A stretch of 64,000 nt of DNA, from assembly GCA_948099385.1 (NCBI GenBank), contig CANUEZ040000031.1, forward strand, positions 6,627,001-6,691,000, in the 5' to 3' direction. Within the stretch, counting starts at the first letter, position 1; each line of letters starts with the position of its first letter. The notes under the pieces were generated by a model, which was not told the DNA's origin, searched no databases, and worked only from the letters and a program-made list of their open reading frames with translations. Below are positions 36,289-47,700 of the stretch, in pieces. Source of the stretch: Fasciola hepatica (lineage: Eukaryota > Platyhelminthes > Trematoda > Plagiorchiida > Fasciolidae). Position numbers and translations under genes: made by a program.

Positions 36289-36490
36289 AATGAAGTGAGT
36301 CTCATTCCTGGTTGTGAAGCACCAGATGTACACTGGTTGCTGAACCAGAGGGCGGAAAGCCGACTGGCGCCTAGTGCAGCACGCATAACATTGGGCTGGG
36401 TACCATATGAGCCTACGGGGCGGCACGGCTCAGTGAATTTCGTCTGCAGAAAGGGATACGAAACAGAAGCTGCGCCGCCCCCCTAAAATG
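36289..36490 (+). mobile_element. LINE endonuclease fragment
   Basis: Within a 128-codon plus frame (36100-36486), VSLIPGCEAPDVHW (36295-36336) resembles the endonuclease Gly-Asp-Phe-Asn-x-Pro-Asp-Val-x-Trp motif, and VPYEPTGRHGSVNFVCR (36400-36450) resembles the following Pro-Thr-Arg...Leu-Asp-Leu-Val block, at about the usual spacing. A further frame at 36595-36780 may continue it. The matching RT-linker appears only at 39356, so the element seems interrupted. Confidence 0.52.
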
Positions 36491-39355
36491 AGTTCTAGGA
36501 CCTCGAGGATGATAGCCTGTCGTTATCGCGACAGGGTTTACTAGCGGTGGAGATAGTAAGGCCGTAGAGAATAGCCCTGAAAAGATGTTTTAATGTGCCA
36601 CTTCCAAGAAAAATACAGGCGGATCGACTCGTGGACAACAAAAAAAGCTTCCCTGATAGATTGCTGCTGTTCAAAGAGAGGTTTTGGCATGATAACTGCC
36701 ATGAGGGGCGATACTCAGATGCGATGATACGCAGAGAGGTTCTTGGTTATATGAAAAAGCTGACTGTCGTCCTAGAATAGGCTAAGATACAAAGTACTAG
36801 ACTCACCATCCCGTGTTCAAATTCAAGGTGATCGAAGAGCTCCGGGTTGTCTCTGACTGTGCAACCAAGCTCGAGGGAACGTCGCTGATTGGCTGCTTGT
36901 CACAAGCACCAGACAGGGCAGCCAAAAGGATTGGGTTCTTGCACCGGTTTCGACTTGGTTAATGTAACGATGTCGGCCGATACATGGGATGTTTCTGCAA
37001 GTGAAAGTGCCTGTAGGGACAGGGATGCATTTAGGTTCTTGTATTTGAAAGGAAACGACAAGGACAAATTCGTGGTGGAATACAGGATAGCTGTTCACTT
37101 ATTCAGTGAGGTGTCATTTTACTTCCATGTCGCTTCTGCCCTAGGAGATACGGCATTCTGGAACGGGGCCTAGATGGCCTGAAGGTGGTAAATAGTTTAG
37201 TCATCCACTTCTACGTTGACGAGTATCTCAGGTAGTATGAAGACTTCGATAAGGCCTGTACCCCCCCCCCCCGGAGGGGCTGACGGAGTGGCTAGAGAAA
37301 AATTCGTTCCTCTTCACTAGGAAGATAACAAACACTTCATGTTTATGGATTTTATTCTAACCAGAGATAAAGCGGAAAGAGTTCGGTGTTGAACGGTTTA
37401 CCAATAGCAACAGAGCTCACCCCGGGAACACAGTGGGACGCTGCAGTGGATAAATTCGTCTTCGAACTGGTGATTAAGGCTCGCTATAGAGCCTCAGTGC
37501 TCTGGCTTTTGGACCGAATTTGGGAGAGTTCCGAGAACATACCCAGGATGCCTCACCGTACTGAGTCTAACAAAAATGCATAATGAACGCGTTCTACTCC
37601 GAGAATACCTCCGTTCTCCTTTTAGTACTGCCGAGTGCAACGTGATGGTTTTGTAATGCGGTTTTCCTTACTAAGAACTTTTTGCATTTTTTTAAAAGGT
37701 TGCGTTCGCAGTTGTCAGAAGTTTTGGCGTTTCGTCAAAGAGTGCTTGAGCGACTTTTTACTACATTTTATGTTCTCCAGTATTCCACGCTTTTCCGACC
37801 CATGTCTCGCTTTCAGTTGCAGGATGCCTGTGGTTAAAGTTATGGAATGCAAGGAGTACAAGAGGCGGGCTCACCCAAGGTGTTCGTGAACATCAAAGAA
37901 AATGTTTGTCCTTTATAGAAGGAACCCATGGGTTTAGTGAGTTTGAGTTTTTTGAAAGGATGTTGTCGGCCTCGCCTTCAAGCGGGACCAAAGCCCACCA
38001 GGTGACACCACAGGCATAAACCCCAAAGCACCGCAATCACGCAGCAGGAGGTTATTTGTGAAAGTAGTATGCAGGCCTGAGTGGACAGTCATCAGAGCCA
38101 GTAGGCGGGTTCCGTGACTGAGCCCTCTGGTGGCTGCCCCAACTCTCGTAAAGCAGACAGACGGAGGCTGGTGGACTGCACAAGAGCCTAGAAGGGCGAG
38201 GCAGCTTAAAAAGAAGAGTGGATATACTATAGAAGAGGTTAGGTCAGCCAGAGCAGATGATTCTGTGTTCCCAGTGCCAGAAGACAGAGCGAAAGATCTT
38301 TGAGGGCAAATAGTTTCGACAGTCAGGGTCTCATGCGGCAGGCTCTTTATCCCTAATCAGCAGAAGTCCTGCACAGGTGACTCGAAACCTAGGCGGGACA
38401 GGGATTGAAGGAGGGTCCGTGTCACAGTGAATGGCAGGTTGTTCGTACCCTATTGCTCTGGCAAGGGTGCGCAGAAGGCGGATATGGAAGCGGCCGCTGG
38501 CAGACAGAGGAGACCATTACGAGGGTTCAATACCAGTTGAGTTCGCTGATGGGGCCACTCGGGATAAACCGCTGGCAAGGGCAGACGAAGTGGCTCACAT
38601 CACCAACGGCAGATATCGAATTGCGTCAGGCAAGTATAGAGTATGGCTTGGTGGTCTAGAACCGGGCAGTGACCTGGCTTGACCGGCAGTGAAGTGGTTA
38701 TGAACAGTCACAATTGAGGACGTTTCGGATAATGAAGACGGAAATTCTGTTCTGAGGTTGACGACTGCGTGATCTCTGCCATGTTGGATGTTTTGGCAAC
38801 TTTCATAGGGACGGATACGAGTTCGCCGGAAGTCTCAAACGATCAACCGAAGACATGCACCCCAGTGTGGATGACCGAGGCAAAAAGCTTGCCATCGTCC
38901 CAGGCTACGGGCCTGGGAGACTTCACTATTCTGCTCGCTGACTGGGCGTTTAAGTTTGTGTGCAACGATAGCAAGAAAGGACCCAGTTGAAATAGCCTCA
39001 TGCTAATGCGTTACACTAGTTTGCTAGGGAAGATACCAGAATTGGATCTGAGTGCTTTCCACCTTGGCTTTATCCAGCAATAACAAATCTCCGCAATGTT
39101 GTGCCTGAACTGCAGCACTGTGCACCGCTGGGCAAGAATGATCACGTGTTTCGGAATTACCCTGCGAATGAGCAACCCAAGGCACCCTCAAGTCTGGATG
39201 GGAAAGTTGGAGGTATGGACATTGGAAATCTTCCCAAAATGGCGAGATGGCTGCCGTGAGACACAGTAGAGGAGGCTTCTGTCGAGTAGCGCTAGCAGAT
39301 CTTAAAAGGGTTTCAAACCGCCCATAGGATAATTATGCGCCCTTGACACGAAGGA
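36491..39355. other. Interruption between LINE endonuclease and RT parts
   Basis: In related LINEs the endonuclease and RT-linker are a few hundred bases apart. Here the gap is about 2.9 kb. It contains a C12 homopolymer (37261-37272) and two overlapping plus frames of 83-84 codons (38405-38682) with no known domain. A nested insertion or a complex rearrangement is likely. I did not recognise any element inside. Confidence 0.4.
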
Positions 39356-40010
39356 GTGGGGGGGGGTAAACTAATAAGGAGGAGAGCCGCGATAGCCAAA
39401 GCCATCAGAAGTAGAGTTCGCAACTGGAAACTTCACAAGGCCTCCTGCCGTCGGCTAGTCTGGACCCGTGATACTAAGTTTAGAAACGAGCTCGTGGGCC
39501 TTTTCCCAACTTCTAGGCGAGAACTTGAGCTCAGGTTAGCTAAATGCGTAAGAAAGATGCCAAAAAGTCTGTGCTGGGTACCGTCGAAAGGCTCGACGAA
39601 GGATGTCACAGGTCCACTATTCACCGGGATCACTGATGACCAGGGTAAAGCAGGCCCCATGGGGGAATGCTTCGGTGGCCTACATAGGATAGGTAGTGGG
39701 GTGCGAACAGCATTGCCTTTCCCGCAGCCAAAAATATTCGGGCTTAGTAACATGGCCTAATACGACTCACTCAGGGAATACCGTGCAGGCTTGGGCATTC
39801 TCCCACGAAGTAGACACCACCTCCTTAGAGGAAGCTCAAAGCCTCGCGCAGCAAATGACTAAATGTCAGAGAGAAGAGAGGCATACATATAGACTGTTTG
39901 ACCTGATTTTCTCATCGCCGGAAAAGTGGAGAATTAGAAGGGATCTCATAGGAATGTCCATGGTAGTGAAGGGTTTTTCTGGCCCCAGGCCGGATAGGCT
40001 ATTCTGAATG
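39356..40010 (+). mobile_element. CR1/Jockey-like LINE, RT N-terminal linker and start of RT
   Basis: The 134-codon plus frame (39356-39760) reads like the conserved LINE segment between endonuclease and RT: basic helices (RRAAIAKAIRSRVRNWKLHK), then RRELELRLAKCVRKMPKSLC (family Glu-x-x-Leu-Ala...Asn-Pro-Lys-x-Phe-x-x-Tyr), then SKGSTKDVTGPLFTG, then a shifted acidic/Phe segment (EHF/ECFGGLH) equivalent to Ala-Glu-x-Leu-Asn-x-x-Phe. Beyond the stop, YRLFDLIFSSPEKWR (39890-39937) fits the Leu-x-x-x-Phe-x-x-Ser...Pro-x-x-Trp-Lys strand. No motif A-C could be traced after 40010. A G9 run at 39358 opens the frame, so the stated start is only the first visible Met. Confidence 0.75.
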
Positions 40011-40929
40011 GCTTCAGATTCCCAGACCAGGGGACACTAGAAAAAACTGATGAAAGTTTCAGCCAAGGTAAAGCCTAGATCGCACCTGTATACCAACAGG
40101 GTAATGAACTGCTGGATCATTCTGGCCCTTGGAATGAAGACCTGCAGACAGTCCAGTTCGTAAAAGGGAGTCTGAATCGTAAGTAGTACGGGGCACTCCC
40201 TGCTAGCGAGCTTCGAGTATGTTCACTGACCGAATGGAGGGCAACACCGTGGTCAGTCTGAGACGTGTAATATTTGGCGCCTTTGTTCAGTGCTTACTAT
40301 CTCAGTAAAGGTTCAGGATGCATGATTTCCCTCATAACTGACGTGCGACGAGGTTTTACGTTTAGCTCATATTTAGCAGGGATTCGACGGAATACACTTT
40401 GTATAACTAGTGTTTACGCCATCAAAAGAATTCTGGAATCTCGATTGGCCGAGGTCATAACCTGTCCTACGTAACTCCAGTTCAGTGAAAGCAACCTTCA
40501 ACATTTCACCGGGTGGGGTGGATGCTATCGCCTAATGGCAGTCTGAAAGGAAAATAACGAAGGAGACTGAAGTGGAAGGAGTGAGAGGAGAACAGCAATG
40601 ATAAGACTAGGTAGATGAAGAAAGGTTATGGATGCAATGGCTCCACTGATGGTGGCTTCTAGCCGTATCCCTCAAAGTATCTAATAGATGAGTGGGGTGG
40701 TCCCCTGGAACCAACCCACGAAGTCTAACACGCCCCAGGTTGTCAAATCCACCGGTCAATTTTTCACAACTCTCTTCCGTGCCATGGAATAATCACTCTT
40801 ACACACTTTTCAACCAGTACCCGCCTCAGCAAAAGTAGCAAGCCGGGGAATCCCATGAGGGGCAATGGTCAACACTTTTCAAAATTAGCCTCGTAAGTTT
40901 GTGTTTCATTTCATGAGTTGGCCCTTGAG
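40011..40929. other. Unassigned sequence, possibly decayed RT
   Basis: May contain the rest of the preceding LINE RT, but I could not align any catalytic motif. A short purine-rich patch lies at 40550-40640. Confidence 0.35.
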
Positions 40930-42560
40930 CCCAGGACTTTCAAACAAACCTAAGCTTTGCTCATTCGAGGTACCCACCAGATTTGAGCAACAGTACGAAG
41001 ACATTGGTGTCCAAATGCCGGCAGTCTTCGTAAGTCTTCCACCTGCAGTGGCCGTGTCTCCGAACCAAACCGGAACATGACCTGACTGTCTCAGAGCAAG
41101 CTTTGTTTTTGTCGATGCCACTGATGACCCAGATTGGCAAATACAAAACGAACCTTCTGTGAACGCGGCGACGCCTCACCGGATATTCGACCTTCAGGTG
41201 AAGTGCGGCTCCTCAGATAACAAAACTTTTCTACCAAGTTTATAGTCTCCCCAAACAGTGAAATGCCTGGGGTCGGACCAGCCCAGTCTTGCAGCGGCAT
41301 CTCGCAGTTTGAGAGTGGAAAGAGCGTATTAAACACTGCCACGCAACCCCTGAAGTTATCTGGAAAAGCTTGAATCTTACTTGGTCCCCCAATTAGAGTG
41401 TCCATGTCGCCAGCATACTCAAGGTCTGATACCTGTTTTTCCGGGGTAAGTTCAAGTTTGCAACGCTAGCTTGACAAGAGAGCGGTTTCTAAGATCATGT
41501 CAATTGTGAATTTCAGAAGAAAAGGGGGGGGTCAACCTTGAGGCACACCACTTCCCGTGATGATCTCGGGCGAAACTTAACCGTGACTCCAAAACTCGGC
41601 TAAGGTTAATAATGTTAAGGCGCTTCAAGATGGGGATACATTTTTTGGATATTAACTTCAGCAAAAGGCGGAGCCAGCGTACTGTGTAGTCGACTGAGTT
41701 AAAGGCAGCCTGGAAGTTGGGGGAAACGGAGGTAGTGGGCCTACGAAAAGTGTGTTTATGCCCAAATTTTGTCGAAGAGTGGAGGTGTGATAAACAGAAC
41801 CTCGACTTGGTCTACAATCGGCTGGATTCCGGCTTGAGCTCTGTTCGCGGGTGTCAGAAGAGCGGTGGTGAATAATACCAACGATCCGTTTGGATATGAT
41901 GCTAACCACACTTAGTCCCCAGTGGATTTCATAGCAGGACCTGCCGCCTCTCTTACAAATCCGTACGATCGCCGAATCACACCAACTCGTTGGTATTCGT
42001 TCCTTCTCCCATTTCAGGCGGAGGAGTTGGTCAACTCCAGTGAAATTGCTGGGCCACGCCACTAAAAGTAGATGGAGACAAAGCCTCTCGCCAGAGAGTC
42101 TTATATCGTTTAAGATAGCTTCTCTCACGAACCTCCCTTTCAAGCGAAGAACTGGTATTCACAACAACAGCTGTGCCCATTGCGCTACTGGCCAAGCCTG
42201 GAGATGATAAAAGCCAATTAGGCTGCACTCCAGAATGCTCCACTTGGCGAATTAGACTATGCTCCTGAGTTCGAATCGGTGAACCCTTCGCGTCTTTTGT
42301 CAATTTTCTAGCGCCTGGTTTGCGTGGACGGTTTCTCTGATCAGACGGAGAAGTTTGCGGCTGCTGCCAATCACCGCAGCTCTTTCCGTCCCCGTCAATT
42401 CAAGATCCAAAATGGACTGGACTCAACTGAACTTGGTGCCACTCAACTTTTCAGACCAGCGTGCCGTGCGCCGGGGAAAACCGTTAGTTATTTCTACTCG
42501 GTCTCGTTTCCCCGTGGTTGCTGCCAGCAGATGCTCCAGTTAAAAGGCTTTGTCGAAAGG
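40930..42560 (-). mobile_element. RTE-clade LINE, reverse transcriptase and C-terminus, degenerate
   Basis: Reading right to left: KLLRLIRETVHANQALEN (42380-42330), SPIRTQEHSLIRQVEHSG (linker, 42280-42230), WEKERIPTSWCDSAIVRICK (42010-41950; family Trp-x-x-Glu-x-x-Pro-x-x-Trp), RGGRSCYEIHWGLSVVSIIS (from Asn-His-Arg-Gly-Ile-Ser), RGSVYHTSTLRQ, motif A NFQAAFNSVD (about 41725-41690), CASRLTPP (motif B, damaged), LEYAGDMDTL at 41426-41397 (motif C, second position mutated from Asp to Gly), LQDWAGPTPGISLFGETINL, VRFVFANLGHQWHR and SETRPLQVEDLRRLPAFGHQ (41060-41000). The wording and order are those of the RTE family common in trematodes. The active site is destroyed and several frameshifts are present. 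Confidence 0.9.
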
Positions 42561-43949
42561 GAGTTGGTCGGGACCAGCATTTCGGACCCAAAATAGAGGC
42601 TAGACTGGGAAGAGTCCACGGTTACACTGGAAGAACTGAGAAGCATACGGTTCCTTCTTTGTTTGTCTTTTAATCGTATGAACCAAACGGGAAAGTTGAA
42701 CGACTGTTCTGATGCGTCTGGAGCTGGCTACCAAACCGTAGTGGTCATCCAAAAATAGCCCGTTGAATGAAGCTAAGTTCATCTTTGAAGTTGGCCAGAT
42801 TGCAAGAGATATCACCATTGGACGGTTAACTGTAGGGTGGTAGGTATAGAACTGACATTCTTACTGCAAATCAAAAGAATATCTGCCTAGTTCATGACAA
42901 GCATTTCTAAGATTTATAGATTTTGCTTTGCTAGAAACGAATGATTCCTAGGAATGCCGGTGAGAGGATTGTATATCAAGGAAGGTTTTTGATAATTTCT
43001 GTGAACACACCTGCTTTGTGTCCCTGCCTAGGCCAGGGGATACAAGAGACTTTCATTCAAGGTGGCAGAATTGTTTTCGCTTGGCTGCTTGTGGTCTCGG
43101 TAGTTGCTCTGTATTAGTGAGGGCGTGCTGGATCTTTTGCTTTACTGTGAGCTAGAGCATATCACTTTGGAAATTAGCGAACTCTCGTCAGCTCCAGAGT
43201 GAAAGGCCTATATTGAAAATCCCTCCCATTTTCATGCGTAACTTGTGTGTTTGACTATATTTACAATAATTTGGCAACTTGTTCCATACACAACGATTTT
43301 ATGCGCTCTTTCTTGCCTTTGGGGCACTCGGATTCGGTCGTGAACTTTTTTCACCCTTGTGCTTGGAAAATGGAAAGTTTAACTTCAAGGCTTTAATTTT
43401 AGGCCCATCTGGTGACTTGAGGTTTTTACAAATCTGTATCATTTGTGCATTTTAAATGCGCATATTTGAAACCATGGATCAACATCGTGTTGAAATCGAG
43501 TTTTCTATGAGTTAGCCATGTGTTGCTCGAACTTGGATTCTTTTAACCCCAGTACCCAAGTGGGACCTTGACAAAAATCTCTGAAGCGATATTCAAACGA
43601 GTAAAAGCGGACTTTGAGAAGCTACAAGAAATAATTCGGCAGGTTTCTGTGGACTGTTTATACGTTATTGGTTCCCTAGACATCACTAGATCACCTGGAA
43701 TTTTCAGCAAAAACCATGTATCTACCAGTGAGCATATTGACACCGATGTTTGCTGAATGAGAATGATGCCGTTGGATAATAACTGGAAATATGCCGGGGA
43801 AAGCACGATAGATTCTGGGCAAGTAACTCAAAAGAGGTGTGAAGCTCCCTATTTGAACTCTTTGTGGTGAAAATATCAATGAAAATAAACCACTGATACC
43901 GCTACAATTATTCAGCAAGCCAGCACTTTACCGGGGTACTATAATAGAG
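42561..43949. other. Unassigned sequence upstream of the RTE element
   Basis: A minus frame 42818-42600 (72 codons, ends with KRQTKKEPYASQFFQ) may be the further N-terminal linker of the RTE element. At 43568-43756 a plus frame of 62 codons (ISEAIFKRVKADFEKLQEII) looks protein-like, but I do not know it. Remaining sequence shows nothing. Confidence 0.35.
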
Positions 43950-44600
43950 CTTTACTGAGACAGCACATTTTGTTTCACCGAATGCTTCTGTAGCCAGGCG
44001 GTGCCGGCCTGATTTTCTTTACTCCCCGTTCATAGAATCCTCTGTTCGACTTCCTCATGGAGGAAGCTGAGAAATCATTCACAGAGCAAATTTATGCGCA
44101 TTTAGACGGCTCAATTTTACTCCATACATACGAATATAATCCTATCTATATATATGCTCACACACATACATGCACATATATCCTTGGACGTTGAGGTAGT
44201 CGCTTCGTCGGGCTGTCTTTTGTGAAGTTCGCGCGATATTGAGTGCCAGTCTTATGCAGTGTTGTCCATTCCTCGTCAGAATCTGAAGATCAGAATTCAT
44301 CGTTACACATAGGGAGATGAGGTAGAAGGGTCATTGAAAGGGCAAGAATTTCCTCAGTGCGAAGGAATAAATCATTTGTGGTAAGACGCAATATGTGGGC
44401 ACTGCCGTTCGTGGTCCAAATAGCAGTCAGTAGGCATGCTAAGAAAAACCGAATGTTGTCAATTTCTCTCAAATCTCAATGAACCATAGATGCAGCTACT
44501 CCTGGTGTCCATGCTGTTGGAGTAGAGCCAAGGGAGTTGGGCCAGTAGCAGGTTCAAGGCCTGTGAATCTTTTGAGCAGTGGTCTAATCATCGCCAAGGC
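43950..44600. repeat. Dispersed repeat B, copy 2
   Basis: Partner of 8930-9500, same orientation. Anchors are atatccttggacgttgaggt near 44176, ttatgcgcatttagacggc near 44093 versus taatgcgcatttttacagg, and ggtgtccatgctgttggagt near 44505 followed by gagttgggccagtagcagg. The copies are 35 kb apart and well diverged. An (AT/AC)n patch (44140-44180) sits inside. This copy ends just before repeat F and the start of the long purine-rich tract. Confidence 0.7.
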
Positions 44601-44640
44601 ATCAAAGTGGATCATTTATGTAGCTTGGCTTGTTCGCACT

Positions 44641-44700
44641 CCTTTATTATTATTATTTTCGCCGTTTTGTTCCGGGGACAAGCGTGTTTGGTCGCATGAT
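44641..44700 (+). repeat. Repeat F, copy 4
   Basis: ttattattattattttcgcc followed by gttttgttccggggacaagc and gcatgatgg. The post-microsatellite motif matches ggtttattccggggac of copy 1, with the same orientation. It marks the left boundary of the 44.7-52.5 kb purine-rich tract. Confidence 0.55.
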
Positions 44701-47700
44701 GGAATGGTAAAAATGTGACCACAAAAGGGACTCTCTGGTATTAAGTAGAGTAAGTGCGGCGCAAAAGTGTGCAGGGGTGTTGTTGGTCATATTTATGAGT
44801 GCCCGGCAAAAGTGAATGTACGGGTCAGATGGACGAGTATTCAGCTATGAGTGAAATTGGCTTCGTGGACGGGAAGCGTAATCAAGTAAACTTATCATCT
44901 GAATGGATGCAACATAAAGTCACTAGGGAGAGTATACTGGCAGAAACCTTTTCGGACATGTTCCCACGAGAAATGGGAAGAACTATTGGCGGTTATGGTT
45001 ACCCGCATCAACCAATGGTTCAGGTGACACGGGAAATGGCGGAATTATGAAACCGAAGGATTTGCGAAGTATCCCTCGAGTGCAGAAATTGTGCAAAGGA
45101 AAGTGGGAGTAAGATTTTCCATACTGTGAGTGTCCACTGTCCAGCAACAGGTCTTGGAGGGCGCACCCATAGTGGGGTGTATAGTAGGTGCCCTGGCATG
45201 GTGATCTGATGGAGCGGGGTGAAGAAAGTTGAAAGCTGAGTAAAAAAGGACCCAAATAATGGTTTGTGTTAGGCCAATTAGTCGACAAAAGTTGATACTA
45301 AGGTGGATGAAGGAAAGAGAATACGATGATCTTATGAAATCATATAGGGATAATGCGTAAGTGACACCCTCACGACATGTGGATAACCACATAACTGGAT
45401 TTGTTGACTGAAGCCTGATATGAGACACTGCGGGAGTAGCTAGAATGCCAGTAGCCTATGGCGTGTAAAGCTCATTTCTAGAAAAAGGTTACAGAAGTTG
45501 CCTTCAAAATGGTATTCAGTGTGGAAGCCCAATCACTAAAAAATGGTAGAAAAAGTGGCAATAGTCTGAAAGTAAATGCAATGGTGTTCAACTGTTGGTT
45601 CATCTGAGGTGACTCCGAAATTGACGTGTGAGTAATACAGATTAGCACCGAAGTGTGCACATATTAGTATATAAATTGAATATCTGACGAGATCAGCTTG
45701 AACAGATGCGTTACTGAAACCGTCAAAAAACGCAGATGGTTGTGTGACCGGGTACGTTGAGGATAGTCCAAAATTAGACTTTAGGGGGGACACAGACTAC
45801 CGTCAACCTGAATTTTAGGTAGTTGATTTTATGCTATAGATGCGAGAATAGCTCCCAATGGATTGTGACAAAGGTGTCCAACCCTAATAGTTTGGTGTAC
45901 CTGTGACAGAGGTTAATAGATGAGTGTGGTGTGTGTCAATAATGGATCTGTCTGGGTTCACTGGTGAATAAAATCGGTGAGTCGAACATTGGTTAAACTG
46001 TGGATGTGAGAGATGAGGGTATAGTAGACTGATAGTGTCTTTTAGGAATAGTTCATGTGAAAAACTGCCAGGACATGCAGATGATTGCATAGCTGGTCAC
46101 GCTGAAGAAAATCTGACGAGAGATACCGAGGCAGCCATCGAAAGGTCGAAATCCTGAATTGCGAATAACTTGTTTCCAACGCGACACTTAGCAAATGTAA
46201 TTCACTGAATGGCCGTGGATACAGGAGAAGGACTGGCGTGATATAATGGAATAGAGAGAAAACACCACGGGGATGAAGCGCTAAAGGTACCGTCTTTCCG
46301 CTCTTTGGGATGCTGTTGGCAGATGAGAGAGGTGACTCCTAAAAGATGATTTCATTTAGGTCGGTGGATTAGTGGCATACTAATTTCCCAGTGAATGGAT
46401 GATCCCCTTCAGAATGTATAGGAGACTGTGGCGTTCGTTGTAAAGATATATGGACAATGAGACCGCCTCCTGTCTCGCGGTATGGAATCCGGCAATTAAA
46501 CGAGATAGAATGAAGGCCTTGGTAAAATCAACTCAGACAGACTGAAGATAAGTTGGTAGAAGTGTATGTCGGCTGTTGCAGTTATCAGCGTACTTTTCTG
46601 AGTCAAGCGATAATGTGTGCACCCATCACGTAGGAATGTGACCGGATGTATGGTAAATCTTGATCGGAAACGTTGGAAGGGACAACGAGGGTGAGGCCAA
46701 ATTGCAGTAAACATCAGGGAGTACTCGGTAGAGCTCCCAGGCTTCAGGGGGTTCTAGAATGCCCAAGGGAGCATCAGTTTGGTGACGTGCGAAAAGGCGA
46801 CCGGCAGGTGGGCACATAGGCCAGATTGGTGGCCAATTTGGTCTTTAGAGCATCGAGAGTAACCGAGAGGATGATACGCACGAATGAAATTTTGAAAATG
46901 AAAAAAGTAGAAAAAGGCAGTGTGGAATACTTCCGGATGATGATAACCAGGAATTGATTTAAAAAAAACCGTTATAGGCAGTGATTCTCTGGGATAAGCT
47001 TTTTCCATTTTGGTGAGCAGACATAAAATAAGAGACTTAACGCTGTTTTATCTGTGGTAGACTGCCGCTGTTGGCAAGATTCAAAGTCTAATCCCTAATC
47101 GTGGGCTTGGTCATCGGGTATATTTACAGTGAGAAGCAGTGAGTTTTGCTTGACCGTGAGGAACTTGTCCAATGCACCTCCAAACGGGAAGATGTAGGTG
47201 AAACTGCGGCAGCTTATTGCTTCAGTTAGGGTACACAGCTAAGAAGAAGCTTGAACGAAATCTGGCGCTGTTGATTGGGGTTGAAAGGGTAAAAACCCTA
47301 CAAAGTGGTGGGCTGCTAGAAACAAGCTCGAATAATGATGGGCTAGAAGCAAATACCTACTGTCTGGGAAACTATACAGGAGGATAAAGTTTCGTTTTAT
47401 ACGATGAGGCCAAAAACGGAGAGTTTTAAGATAACAACCTTTTTTAGAGACAATCGGTGAGCTCCATCAAATTAGCCGCGCGATAAAATGTTTCTGGACA
47501 GATTCGATACCTTCCCTGTCTGAATTGCGCATACTGGAGAAGATTACCGTGCATTGTTCTAAAGGAGGCCTGGCGCCAGATTTATGAAGGGAGAGGACGT
47601 GGTCTCAAGGTCGAAGGGAAAGACGTAATGGAACCCAACCACTCTCCGACCTTTGCGACTTGGAGAGCCGAATATCCAGAACAATCAGATGTATAGTAAT

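Noticed and set aside
38405..38682. Two overlapping 83-84-codon plus frames as a small gene pair
   Set aside because: Both frames are open over the same bases, with no start context, domain or homologue recognised.
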